Shown piece by piece: positions 1 to 7,521 of a DNA stretch of 10,614 nt; position 1 is the first letter of the stretch, and the number at the start of each line of letters is the position of its first letter. Below the pieces are notes generated by a model. The model was not told where the DNA came from, did not search any database, and worked only from the letters and a program-made list of their open reading frames with translations. The stretch spans positions 1 through 10,614 of the forward strand of contig JAEYWW010000001.1 in assembly GCA_023428805.1 (NCBI GenBank), given 5' to 3'. A program made the position numbers and the translations under genes. Origin of the DNA: Armatimonadota bacterium (GTDB lineage: Bacteria > Armatimonadota > Fimbriimonadia > Fimbriimonadales > Fimbriimonadaceae).

Positions 1-1095
1 GCCGACGGTGTCGGGATAGCTGCTGGCGTGGATCACTTTTCCTGTCGCCAGGTTGGATGTGGTGATGACCACGTTTGGCCCGATCCCGCGGGAGAGTTGC
101 TCGCGCTTCCAGGCCTTTCCAATCTCCTCCAACCGCCTGACTACATTGGGCGCGAGGCGTCCTCCGCGGTTGGGGGCGGCGTTGAGGATCAGGTTGCAGT
201 GGCGTCGATTCAGAGGGACAAGCCACTCATCAACGACCTGCCGGACTGATTTCAGCTCCGCATCTTTGTCGGCCTGCTTCCAAAACCAGCCATCGGTCAG
301 CGTCACGCACGAGTAGGCGGGAAGGTCGCTTTCTTCGGGAACTGTCTGACCGGCATTCTGCTCGTAGGCTTTGACATCGGAGTAGTAGAGTCCGCCGCTC
401 GGATATTCGCTGGCGTTCAGGTCTGAGACCAGGCAGTTGGGCTGCAGGCTCTTGATGAGCGCGTAGATTTCGTGGAAGGGAATCTCCTCATAGGTGATCC
501 GGCTCCAAGGAGCGTCCCAGCCGTCGATGATGAGGTGATTGATTTCACCGTAGTTGGTCAGCAGTTCAGTCAACTGGTCTTTGATGAGTTGAATCTTCGC
601 TGGAGTGATGTTGAAGTGCCGGACATCGTTCCTCATATCGAGGATGGAGTAGTAGAGCGCGACCTGCAGCCCAGCCTTTCGAAATGATTCGACGTAGGCC
701 TTCACCACATCCATCGATGCGTGAGCGACTCCGGATTTTGTCGGCCAGATGCAGAATCCGTCATGGTGCTTGGTGGTCAAGCACCCGTAGGTCATGCCCG
801 CAGACTTGGCCGCTTCCGCCCACTGATCCGTGTCGAGATGCGCTGGGTTGAAGACCGATGGATCATCGCTGGGATTGCCCCACTCCCGGTCTTGAAATGT
901 CGCCATGTTGAAGTGCAGAAACATCCCGAATCGCAGGTCCACAAAGTCTTGTTGAAGCTGAAGCATCGGCCTGTCGGTTCGATAGGGGTCTTGTTTCATG
1001 GCTGTCTTCGATGTGAGCTGGGCGAAGCCAATCGGCGTGAAAGAGGCGGCGGCAGCTCCCGCAACAGCTTGGCAGAAATCTCGTCGTGATGGCAT
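1..1095 (-). CDS. Alpha-L-fucosidase (GH29 family), 3' end missing
   Basis: The frame is open from an ATG at 1095 to the window edge, giving 365 codons without a stop, so the C-terminus lies outside. The product should hydrolyse terminal alpha-L-fucose from glycans by a retaining mechanism. The N-terminus has a twin-arginine signal (SRRDFCQ, residues 3-9) followed by an Ala-rich hydrophobic stretch to about residue 25, which points to Tat export. The GH29 barrel then shows FGMFLHFN (56-63), TKHHDGF (108-114) and IIDGWDAPW (189-197). Asp191 fits the catalytic nucleophile position. The later segments LTDGWFWK and LILNAAPNRGG are also typical of bacterial GH29 enzymes. An AraC-type regulator is divergent across 73 bp and is a plausible controller. 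What I see is the frame and motifs; the activity follows from the family. The exact glycan substrate cannot be read from the sequence. Confidence 0.88.
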   Translation of the reverse strand, partial: MPSRRDFCQAVAGAAAASFTPIGFAQLTSKTAMKQDPYRTDRPMLQLQQDFVDLRFGMFLHFNMATFQDREWGNPSDDPSVFNPAHLDTDQWAEAAKSAGMTYGCLTTKHHDGFCIWPTKSGVAHASMDVVKAYVESFRKAGLQVALYYSILDMRNDVRHFNITPAKIQLIKDQLTELLTNYGEINHLIIDGWDAPWSRITYEEIPFHEIYALIKSLQPNCLVSDLNASEYPSGGLYYSDVKAYEQNAGQTVPEESDLPAYSCVTLTDGWFWKQADKDAELKSVRQVVDEWLVPLNRRHCNLILNAAPNRGGRLAPNVVRRLEEIGKAWKREQLSRGIGPNVVITTSNLATGKVIHASSYPDTVG

Positions 1096-1133
1096 CCTGT
1101 CCGTACTGTATCCCTGAATTTGCCTCCGCACAA

Positions 1134-1162
1134 TTGGCATTTCCTTGCAAAAGTGGTATAGG
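1134..1162 (+). promoter_or_regulatory. Sigma70-like promoter for the AraC-type gene, probably giving a leaderless mRNA
   Basis: A -35 box TTGGCA (1134-1139) and a -10 box TATAGG (1157-1162) are separated by exactly 17 bp. Transcription would start about 6-8 bases after the -10 box, which is at the ATG at 1169. No Shine-Dalgarno sequence precedes that ATG. The alternative TTG start at 1145 lies inside the promoter spacer, which argues against it. The 73-bp gap must also hold the divergent fucosidase promoter, and I do not see a clear one. Confidence 0.5.
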
Positions 1163-1168
1163 TTTGAT

Positions 1169-1933
1169 ATGAAGTGGCCGATTTCGCTCGACTCTCCACC
1201 CGAGGTGGTCGCGCTGGCCAAGAATCTGCATGGATTCCAAAAATCGGAGCGTTTCCTGTTGAGGGAGTTGTGGAGCCTGCACCTCTACGCCTACACCGCC
1301 GATCTGGTGGTTGATGGACATCCGCTCCAGATCAAACCGGGAAGGATTGGCATCTGTCCGCCAGGCGTCATCGTTGAGTACCGTTACTCCGGTCTCTCGC
1401 CGCATATTTACGCGCACTTCCGAATGCCTTGGGGATCGCACGAAATTTCCGCAATGACTGATCTCGGGGACCGGTTTGAATCTGTCCAGGAGCAGCTTCT
1501 GCAGGTAATGGGGAGCGAGCCCGGCAGGATCAACGCGCGTGTGTGGGACATTCTCTGGTCGCTCCAAGGCTCTCCCGATGCGCAGTCTGCCGCGAAATCT
1601 CTGCCGCAGCTCGCTGCCGAACAGATCGACCGTCACCTCTCAGAATCGCTCACCGTTGCGGCCCTGGCGAAGAGTGCGGGAGTATCCCATGAACATCTCT
1701 CCCGCATTTTCAAAGCCGAATTCGGCATGACTGTCATCGCCTTTATCCGGCGGCGGCGAATGGATCAGGCGGCGCATCTGCTCAGACACACGACTCTGCC
1801 CGTGAAAGTCGTCGCCGCTTCAGTCGGAATCCCTGATCTTCAGCAATTCAACAAGGCGATTCGAGCCCAGTTTGGCGCATCGCCGAGAGAAATTCAGCGA
1901 AGAAGCATCAGATCAGCTTCTTCAGAGTCTTGA
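1169..1933 (+). CDS. AraC-family transcriptional regulator
   Basis: This 254-residue protein has the usual AraC layout. An N-terminal cupin-like sensor region (about residues 20-100, including HPLQIKPGRIGICPPG) is followed by a C-terminal double helix-turn-helix from about residue 150. The first helix-turn-helix covers LTVAALAKSAGVSHEHLSRI (161-180). The second runs over about 210-244 and ends in the family-typical FGASPREIQ. I chose the ATG at 1169 rather than the in-frame TTG at 1145, because the TTG falls between the -35 and -10 boxes of a good promoter. The gene is divergent from a GH29 fucosidase, so it probably senses a sugar or glycan breakdown product and controls that gene; this role is inferred from position. 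Its last 26 bases overlap the 3' end of the convergent ankyrin gene. Confidence 0.88.
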   Translation: MKWPISLDSPPEVVALAKNLHGFQKSERFLLRELWSLHLYAYTADLVVDGHPLQIKPGRIGICPPGVIVEYRYSGLSPHIYAHFRMPWGSHEISAMTDLGDRFESVQEQLLQVMGSEPGRINARVWDILWSLQGSPDAQSAAKSLPQLAAEQIDRHLSESLTVAALAKSAGVSHEHLSRIFKAEFGMTVIAFIRRRRMDQAAHLLRHTTLPVKVVAASVGIPDLQQFNKAIRAQFGASPREIQRRSIRSASSES

Positions 1934-2390
1934 GATAGTCCAGAACTTCCTTGGCCTTCTCGCCGCCCTTCTCGGCATGACGCTCCAGGGTGATGCCATG
2001 CGGTCCCTTGCTGTCGATCAAGTTTGGATTGCGGTCGAGCATCGCCTTCACAATCGCAAAGTCGCCCATCATCGCGTGGACAAAGAGAGTGGTTGTCGCT
2101 CCACGCGAAATGAGCAGCTCGACAATTTCCCGGCTCCCCACATGACCCGCTGCGGCGATCGCCAGCTCGAAATCTCCACCACCCCAATCCCATGCTGCAT
2201 TGAGAAGTGTGGGGTTGGCGTCCAGAAGTTCTTTGACACGGTCAAAGTTGCCATGCGACACCCCCACAAACTCCTTGACCAGATCGGCGGAAAGGGCCGC
2301 GGGGCGCTGATCCTGCTGGGCGAAGACTGCCGTGCCAGGGAGAATCAGTCCGGCGGCGGATGCTCGAAGGACATCGCGTCGAGAAATCAT
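1908..2390 (-). CDS. Small Tat-exported ankyrin-repeat protein
   Basis: The predicted protein has 160 residues. It starts with a twin-arginine signal (MISRRDVLR, residues 1-9) and a hydrophobic run ending in AVFAQ near residue 25, so it should be exported folded by Tat. The mature part has ankyrin-like helix pairs: NFDRVKELLDANPTLLNAAW (48-67), GSREIVELLISRGA (85-98) and GDFAIVKAMLDRNPNLID (109-126). A Lys-rich tail follows. Ankyrin repeats normally bind other proteins, and no catalytic residues are visible. A longer in-frame extension to 2534 exists, but it overlaps the recombinase gene and would bury the signal peptide, so the ATG at 2390 is preferred. It begins 7 bp after the recombinase stop and probably shares its mRNA. 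Its 3' end overlaps the AraC gene by 26 bp. Confidence 0.8.
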   Translation of the reverse strand: MISRRDVLRASAAGLILPGTAVFAQQDQRPAALSADLVKEFVGVSHGNFDRVKELLDANPTLLNAAWDWGGGDFELAIAAAGHVGSREIVELLISRGATTTLFVHAMMGDFAIVKAMLDRNPNLIDSKGPHGITLERHAEKGGEKAKEVLDYLKTLKKLI

Positions 2391-2397
2391 AGTTGCA

Positions 2398-3258
2398 TTA
2401 TGCCTTCGATTTTGGATGCGCTTTGCCCACCGCATCCCGCAGCCGCTCAATGCTGATGTGCGTGTAGATCTGGGTTGTCGCCAGACTCTCATGACCGAGA
2501 AGCTGCTGAACTGTCTTGAGGTCCGCGCCTCCATCCAGCATATGTGTCGCGAAGCTATGGCGAAGCGTGTGCGGGGTCACGTCGGGCGGCAGCCCCGCCG
2601 CCATCGCCCATCGCTTGATCACGTTCTGCACGGTGCGGCTCGTCAGCCGCTTGCCCGTCGCATTTGTGAAGAGGGCGTTCTCCCCCGGATGCCTTTCCTG
2701 ATCGATGTAGGCATTGAGAGCAAGCTGGCAGGGCCCGCCAAAGACCGCAATCCGCTCCTTGCTTCCCTTGCCATGAACCAAAACTTGGGCCGCCTCCAAA
2801 TCAAGATCGGTCAAGTTCACCGCGACCAGTTCGCTGGCACGCAGCCCCGCGCCGTATGCCAGTTCCAGCAATGCCCGATCTCGCAGGGGCGTTTTCCCAA
2901 CGGGCTCCTGATCCAGCAGGGCAGTCGCTTGTGCCTGAGAAACTGCTTTCGGAAGCTTCTTCCGCTTGTAGGGAGCCTCCAGAGCCAGGCAGGGATCGGA
3001 GCTGATCCAACCCTGCTGAAGCATGAATCGCACAAACGAGCGGACACAGGAGAGCTTTCGCGCACGCGTCACGGGAGTCGTCCCGTAGGCGCGAAGAAAG
3101 TTGCGGATCGCGCTCTCGGTCAAGTCATCCACCGTTTCGGCAAAACGCGAAAGCTGCGCGAGATCGGAGCCGTAGCTTCGGGCGGTGTGAGGCGACTTGG
3201 TGGTCATCATGTGATCCAGAAAGCTCTGGATCGCCTCATCGAGCCCTCGCCCGGCCAC
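2398..3258 (-). CDS. Tyrosine site-specific recombinase, XerC/XerD type
   Basis: This 286-residue integrase-like protein starts at GTG (3258), 4 bp after the fabF stop. It carries an N-terminal SAM-like core-binding domain (about 5-90, with SPHTARSYGSDL) and a C-terminal catalytic domain. All the catalytic residues are visible: Arg140 in YGAGLRASELV, Lys164 in HGKGSKER, His230 and Arg233 in HTLRHSFATHML, His256 in LLGHESL, and the nucleophile Tyr265 in TTQIYTHI. The length and motifs fit Xer recombinases, which resolve chromosome dimers at dif with FtsK, rather than phage integrases. There is no att site, phage gene or transposon end nearby, which supports a housekeeping role. The sequence alone does not tell XerC from XerD. 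A downstream ATG at residue 17 would cut into the core-binding domain, so I keep the GTG. Confidence 0.9.
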   Translation of the reverse strand: MAGRGLDEAIQSFLDHMMTTKSPHTARSYGSDLAQLSRFAETVDDLTESAIRNFLRAYGTTPVTRARKLSCVRSFVRFMLQQGWISSDPCLALEAPYKRKKLPKAVSQAQATALLDQEPVGKTPLRDRALLELAYGAGLRASELVAVNLTDLDLEAAQVLVHGKGSKERIAVFGGPCQLALNAYIDQERHPGENALFTNATGKRLTSRTVQNVIKRWAMAAGLPPDVTPHTLRHSFATHMLDGGADLKTVQQLLGHESLATTQIYTHISIERLRDAVGKAHPKSKA

Positions 3259-3262
3259 GGAA

Positions 3263-4522
3263 TCAGCCTCCCTTGCGGATGATCAGCGTTGCGTTATGCC
3301 CGCCGAAGCCGAAGCTGTTGCTGAGCGTAATGTTCACGTCGGCCTTACGCGCTTCGTTTGGCACATAGTCCAAGTCGCAGTCCGGGTCAGGCGTCTCATA
3401 GTTGATGGTCGGTGGAATCACGCCATCCCGCATCGCCTGGATGCAGACCACCGCTTCGACCGCTCCAGCTGCTCCCAGGAGGTGCCCGATGGAGGATTTT
3501 GTGCTGGAGATCGCAACCTTGGCGGCATAGTCGCCCAAAGCCCGCTTGATCGCCATCGTCTCGAACTTGTCGTTATAGGGAGTCGATGTGCCGTGGGCGT
3601 TGATGTAGTCGATCTCTTCTGGCGAGATGCCCGCAGATTTGATCGCCTTGGTCATTGCCCTCGCCGCTCCTTCACCTTCGGGTGCCGGCATCGTGATGTG
3701 GTAGGCGTCGCCGCTCATGCCATACCCGATGATCTCGGCGATGATGTTGGCTCCGCGCGCCTTGGCGAAATCGTAATCCTCAAGAATCAGCACCGCCGCG
3801 CCTTCGCCCATCACGAAGCCGTCGCGATCCTTGTCGAAGGGGCGCGAGGCGTGCGTGGGGTCGTCGTTGCGGGTGCTCATCGCGCGAGCCGCGCAGAATC
3901 CGCTGACGCCGATCGGGCTGACCGGAGCTTCCGAACCGCCCGCGAGCATCGCCACCGCATCGCCGCGCTTGATCATGTGATAGGCGTCGCCGATGGCGTT
4001 GGTGCCAGTTGCACAAGCCGTCACGACGCATGTATTTGGACCCTTGAGCCCGTTGACGATGGAGACGTATCCGCTCGCCATATCTGGGATCATGTAGGGA
4101 ACCAGGAAGGGCGACACTCGATCCGGGCCCTGAGTCCAGAGCTTGTTCGAGTTGTCGCTCATCGTGATGAGGCCGCCGATGCCGGAGCCGATCAGGACTC
4201 CGGTCTCAAGCTTGACATCCTCATCATCGCGCGGAAAATTGGCGTCCTTCAACGCCATTTCGGCGGCGGCGACGGCGAAGGCGATGAATCGGTCAACCCG
4301 CCGAGCCTCCTTCTTGTCGAGCCAATCTTCCGTGTTGAAATCAGAGGCCTCCCCAGCGAACCGCGTGGCGTAGTCGCTGACATCCATCAGGGTGATTGGC
4401 CCGATGCCGTTCTCGCCTGCGACCATGCGCGGCCAGAACTGGTCAATTCCGGTTCCGAGCGGCGTGACCGCTCCCATGCCCGTGACGACGACTCGGCCGG
4501 ACGGCCGCTGTGGAAGATCCAT
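3263..4522 (-). CDS. fabF: 3-oxoacyl-[acyl-carrier-protein] synthase II
   Basis: This 419-residue condensing enzyme of type II fatty acid synthesis adds two-carbon units from malonyl-ACP to acyl-ACP in the cytosol. The thiolase-fold catalytic residues are in place: Cys170 in [13 protein letters not shown], His310 in [11 protein letters not shown], Lys342 in [15 protein letters not shown], and His347 just after it. The start [14 protein letters not shown] and the end [14 protein letters not shown] are typical of FabF. The length matches the family. Its ATG shares one base with the acpP stop (TAATG), so translation is probably coupled and the enzyme is made together with its carrier protein. 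It is followed after 4 bp by the recombinase. FabB is a less likely alternative, because acpP-fabF linkage and the overall sequence favour FabF. Confidence 0.96.
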   Translation of the reverse strand: MDLPQRPSGRVVVTGMGAVTPLGTGIDQFWPRMVAGENGIGPITLMDVSDYATRFAGEASDFNTEDWLDKKEARRVDRFIAFAVAAAEMALKDANFPRDDEDVKLETGVLIGSGIGGLITMSDNSNKLWTQGPDRVSPFLVPYMIPDMASGYVSIVNGLKGPNTCVVTACATGTNAIGDAYHMIKRGDAVAMLAGGSEAPVSPIGVSGFCAARAMSTRNDDPTHASRPFDKDRDGFVMGEGAAVLILEDYDFAKARGANIIAEIIGYGMSGDAYHITMPAPEGEGAARAMTKAIKSAGISPEEIDYINAHGTSTPYNDKFETMAIKRALGDYAAKVAISSTKSSIGHLLGAAGAVEAVVCIQAMRDGVIPPTINYETPDPDCDLDYVPNEARKADVNITLSNSFGFGGHNATLIIRKGG

Positions 4523-4758
4523 TACGACTTGCTTTCGATGTACTCAACGACGTCGCCGACGCTCTTCAGACCAGCGACATCATCATCGGGGATGTCGATG
4601 CCGAAAGCATCTTCCAGCGCCATGACCAATTCCACGACATCCAGCGAGTCCGCGCCCAGATCATCGACAAAAGAGGCCTCCATAGTGACCTCGCTCTCCT
4701 GGACGCCCAGCTCCTCGCAGACGACCTTTTTAACCTTCTCGAAAACCGAATCCGACAT
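4522..4758 (-). CDS. acpP: Acyl carrier protein
   Basis: This small acidic protein has 78 residues and carries growing fatty acyl chains on a phosphopantetheine arm. The attachment site is Ser38 in the canonical DLGADSLD motif (33-40), followed by the helix [18 protein letters not shown]. The length is normal for AcpP. The frame can be extended upstream to 4824, but the family starts at [11 protein letters not shown], and the extension would cover the promoter, so 4758 is the start. A weak AGGA lies about 11 bases upstream. The stop overlaps the fabF ATG by one base. This is the first gene of the minus-strand acpP-fabF-recombinase-ankyrin unit. Confidence 0.96.
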   Translation of the reverse strand: MSDSVFEKVKKVVCEELGVQESEVTMEASFVDDLGADSLDVVELVMALEDAFGIDIPDDDVAGLKSVGDVVEYIESKS

Positions 4759-4792
4759 ATGAGGGTGATTCCTGTTGTTGGGATGGACGCGA

Positions 4793-4798
4793 ATTGTA
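4793..4798 (-). promoter_or_regulatory. Probable -10 box of the acpP operon
   Basis: On the minus strand this reads TACAAT, a close match to the sigma70 -10 consensus. It would place the transcript start near 4786, giving a leader of about 28 bases before the acpP ATG. The -35 region about 17 bp further upstream does not match the consensus well, so the call rests on the -10 box and its position in the only gap ahead of acpP. Confidence 0.4.
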
Positions 4799-4849
4799 CC
4801 GCCCCATCCTTCCTGTACGATCATACATCTTTCGCCGCTTCAAGACATG

Positions 4850-4879
4850 GATATTCCCGCCCGAATGGGCGGGAATATC
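4850..4879 (-). terminator. Perfect 13-bp hairpin after the DUF1854 gene, probable terminator
   Basis: Bases 4850-4862 (GATATTCCCGCCC) pair without mismatch with 4867-4879, leaving a four-base loop GAAT. The hairpin begins 6 bp beyond the stop codon of the DUF1854 gene and lies ahead of the acpP promoter, which is where a terminator for the ABC/DUF1854 unit is expected. On the minus strand it is not followed by a T-run, so it may end or stabilise the mRNA without being a classical intrinsic terminator. Confidence 0.6.
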
Positions 4880-4885
4880 GGGTGA

Positions 4886-5347
4886 TTAGACCGTATTGAA
4901 CAGCTTTCGTCGGCTCTGATCGTCCAATGCATTCACATCCTTGATCTCGAACCGGTTGCCGTCCACGTCCACCAGCAGAAGCTGATCCGGCCCCATCCAC
5001 TGGGCATTCTCCTGCAGGCTCTGCGTCACAAACTCCTTCTGTCCGCGCTCGGTGAGCACGTGCCAGTAGGTCGCGCCGAACTCGGTCTTGACCGAGATGA
5101 TCCCGCGGATGTGCGAGGTCAGATAGCGTCGGTGAAGCTCGTCGTCCAGCACCGATTTGATCTCCGGCGGCAGTTCGCTCGGGTCGGGGATCATCACGAT
5201 CTCCCGATCCTTGCCGTCCACCAGGGCCAGATACCGATTTGGATAGGTCAGGGGAGCCGCCCAGCGCGGGCGGACTTCCAGGTAGCACTGAGTTTCGGTC
5301 TCCAGCCGAAGACGACCCTCCGGCTGATAGAACAAGCGGAACTTCAT
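4886..5347 (-). CDS. DUF1854 family protein, partner of the ABC exporter
   Basis: This 153-residue cytosolic protein matches the DUF1854 pattern as I remember it. It has LTYPNRYLALVDGKDREI (about 33-50), then ELPPEIKSVLDDELHRRYL, then the core WHVLTERGQKEF. It ends in LLLVDVDGNRFEIKDVNALD and SRRKL. The biochemical function is unknown. In other bacteria the family sits beside a dedicated ABC transporter and is annotated as associated with cyanophycin metabolism. The same pairing is seen here, with the exporter directly upstream. The ATG at 5347 overlaps the exporter stop by one base (TGATG). A GTG one codon earlier (5350) is an equally possible start and sits 7 bases after a GGGAG. Either way translation should be coupled to the exporter, suggesting fixed stoichiometry. 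Confidence 0.82.
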   Translation of the reverse strand: MKFRLFYQPEGRLRLETETQCYLEVRPRWAAPLTYPNRYLALVDGKDREIVMIPDPSELPPEIKSVLDDELHRRYLTSHIRGIISVKTEFGATYWHVLTERGQKEFVTQSLQENAQWMGPDQLLLVDVDGNRFEIKDVNALDDQSRRKLFNTV

Positions 5348-7521
5348 CACGACCCCGCTCCCACGCCGATGATCTCGTTGATCGCGCTTTGGGTTTGGAC
5401 GAGCTTGGCGAACGCTCCCTTCTTCTTCATCAGTTCCTCATGGGTGCCGATCTCGGCGATTTCGCCGCGATCCAGCACGATCAGCCGGTCCGCGTTGCGG
5501 AGCGTCGAGAGGCGGTGGGCGATCGCGAAGGTTGTCCGTCCGGCGATAAGCCGCTGGATGGCCTCCTGAATCTGCTTCTCCGTCTCCACGTCCACGCTCG
5601 AAGTCGCTTCGTCGAGGATCAGGATCTTCGGATTGTGCAGGATCGCGCGGGCGATGGAGATGCGCTGCTTCTCGCCGCCGCTCAACCGCGCCCCACGCTC
5701 GCCGACCATCGTGTCGTAGCCCTCCGGCTTCGAGAGGATGAAGTCATGCGCGTTCGCGGCCTTCGCCGCCGCCATGATCTCGTCCAAGCTTGCCTCGGGA
5801 TTGCCGTAGCTGATGTTCTCCGAGATCGTTCCGTGAAACAGGAACGGCTCCTGGAGCACGATGCCGATCTGGCTTCGGTAGTCCTGAAGCGACAGGTCGC
5901 GGTAGTCGTGACCGTCGATCAGAATCCGGCCATTGTCCGGCTCATAGAACCGGCTGATGAGGTTGATCGTGGTGGATTTGCCCGCGCCCGAGTGCCCGAC
6001 CAGGCCGATCATTTCGCCCGCCTTCGCGGTGAAGCTGACGCCCTTGAGCACCGGGTTCGACTTGTCGTAGCCGAAGCGCACGTTGTCGAACTCGACCTCG
6101 CCGATCACCTCGTGATGCTCGTCGGTCTTGCCCTTCGGCTCCGGAGCCGTGTCCATGATCTCGAAGATGCGCTCCGCGCCCGCCATCGCGCGGCTGAACC
6201 AGTTGTTGATCTGCGCGAACCATTGCAGCGGCCCGTAGATCAGCACCAGATAGGCGTTGATCATCCAGAACTCGCCCAGCGTCAGCCGTCCGGTGTAGAG
6301 CATCCAGCCGCCCACCGTCCAGTTCGTCAGCGCGCCCATCGATGTGAAGAGCGTCATGAATCCGAATGCGGTGTGCCAGCTCGCATCGGCCTTGTTCGCG
6401 GCGTCTCGCAGCTCGTGGTTGCGGCGCAGGAACTTGGCGTACTCATGGTCTTCGCGGGCGAATGCCTTCACCACGCGGATGCCCATGAGCGATTCGTTCA
6501 GGTGCATGTGGACCCGCGCCATCTTCTGGCTGACCCGGAAGAACATGTTGCTGATCGGCTTCCACACCTTGATGCTGATCGCCGCCACGAGGGGGAAGGG
6601 CATCACGATGCAGAGCGCCAGCAGCCAGTTCGTCGAGAACAGGAAGATCAGCACGCCGATCAGCATCAGCGAGTTGATGATGAGGAACGGCAGGCCGTCC
6701 ACCAGGAAGATCCAGATGCGGTCCGTGTCCTGCGTCACGCGGCTCGCGATCGCGCCGACCGGCTTGCGGTCGAAGTAGTGGAGCTGCAGGAACTCCACCG
6801 CGCGGTAGGTCGCCGAGCGAAGGTCCGCGCTGATGTGCGTCCCGAGGAACGTCATCAGCCGCCCGTTCACGACCTGGAGCGTCGCGCCGAGCACCAGAAC
6901 CATGCCCCAGAGCGCGACCATCTGGAAGAGGAACGTCAGGTTCTTCTCCCCCTTGGTCAAGTTGTCGATGATGAAGCCCTGCAATCGCGGCGGGGCGAGG
7001 TTCAAGAAGGTCGAGCACGACGCGCTGACCGCGAGCAGGATCGCCTGCTTGCGGTAGGGGCCGAGGAATCCGGCGATCCGCATCATCGTCCGGCCGCGAT
7101 TGATGCAGCTCGGACAGACGCCATCTTTTTCGGGGAGCAGCCGGCCGCACTTCTCGCAGCGGGTCCGCTCCAGAACCAGGTTGATGCTCAGGTCTTCGCC
7201 TTTCGCAAGTTGCTCGATGCCCCGCGCTGCTTCGCTGAAGAGCTGGGCGTGGGTTTGGGAATAGGTGACGGCGGGAATCTCCTCGCCGGTTTTCATCGAG
7301 ATCAACAGCCGTCCGCCGCTGACCAGGGGTTCGTTGCGCGCGGTCTCGATGTCGCTGATCGGAGTCGACATCAGCACCGCGCCTTCAGGGCCTTTCACCT
7401 CGACTCGATCCGCGCTGACTCCGAGGGTCCGGATGCCGAAATGAGCATCCTCCGTCAGATCAGATTCGAGGCTGAACAAATAAGAGCCCGACTCGGGCTC
7501 CTCAACTTGGGGAGACACCAT
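5347..7521 (-). CDS. Half-size ABC exporter with N-terminal accessory domain and zinc ribbon
   Basis: The predicted protein has 724 residues, well above the roughly 580-600 of an ordinary half-size exporter. Residues 1-115 form a mixed alpha/beta accessory domain of no recognised function. A zinc ribbon follows, with Cys122, Cys125, Cys136 and Cys139 in CEKCGR and CPSC. A six-helix type I exporter membrane domain spans about 150-440. The ATPase domain has Walker A GHSGAGKST (509-517), Q-loop Gln557, signature LSGGEKQ (613-619), Walker B ILILDE (633-638) and switch His669. It should work as a dimer in the inner membrane; the substrate is unknown. The ATG at 7521 is preferred over the TTG at 7602, which would add 27 Pro/Leu-rich residues unlike a domain. 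No good Shine-Dalgarno precedes the ATG. The downstream DUF1854 gene is its likely partner. Confidence 0.9.
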   Translation of the reverse strand: MVSPQVEEPESGSYLFSLESDLTEDAHFGIRTLGVSADRVEVKGPEGAVLMSTPISDIETARNEPLVSGGRLLISMKTGEEIPAVTYSQTHAQLFSEAARGIEQLAKGEDLSINLVLERTRCEKCGRLLPEKDGVCPSCINRGRTMMRIAGFLGPYRKQAILLAVSASCSTFLNLAPPRLQGFIIDNLTKGEKNLTFLFQMVALWGMVLVLGATLQVVNGRLMTFLGTHISADLRSATYRAVEFLQLHYFDRKPVGAIASRVTQDTDRIWIFLVDGLPFLIINSLMLIGVLIFLFSTNWLLALCIVMPFPLVAAISIKVWKPISNMFFRVSQKMARVHMHLNESLMGIRVVKAFAREDHEYAKFLRRNHELRDAANKADASWHTAFGFMTLFTSMGALTNWTVGGWMLYTGRLTLGEFWMINAYLVLIYGPLQWFAQINNWFSRAMAGAERIFEIMDTAPEPKGKTDEHHEVIGEVEFDNVRFGYDKSNPVLKGVSFTAKAGEMIGLVGHSGAGKSTTINLISRFYEPDNGRILIDGHDYRDLSLQDYRSQIGIVLQEPFLFHGTISENISYGNPEASLDEIMAAAKAANAHDFILSKPEGYDTMVGERGARLSGGEKQRISIARAILHNPKILILDEATSSVDVETEKQIQEAIQRLIAGRTTFAIAHRLSTLRNADRLIVLDRGEIAEIGTHEELMKKKGAFAKLVQTQSAINEIIGVGAGS

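Noticed and set aside
2391..2534. Longer N-terminus for the ankyrin protein
   Set aside because: It would overlap the recombinase gene by more than 130 bp and place the twin-arginine signal internally.
2398..3258. Reading the tyrosine recombinase as a phage or integron integrase
   Set aside because: No phage genes, att duplication, tRNA or attC-like site is nearby, and the length and motifs fit Xer proteins in a housekeeping operon.
2332..3282. Plus-strand open frame of 316 codons opposite the recombinase
   Set aside because: The recombinase has every catalytic residue in order. The opposite frame shows no recognisable domain.
3296..4762. Long plus-strand open frame of 488 codons opposite fabF and acpP
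   Set aside because: It mirrors two clear genes on the other strand and its translation is Arg/His/Val-rich without motifs, as expected of an antisense shadow in GC-rich DNA.
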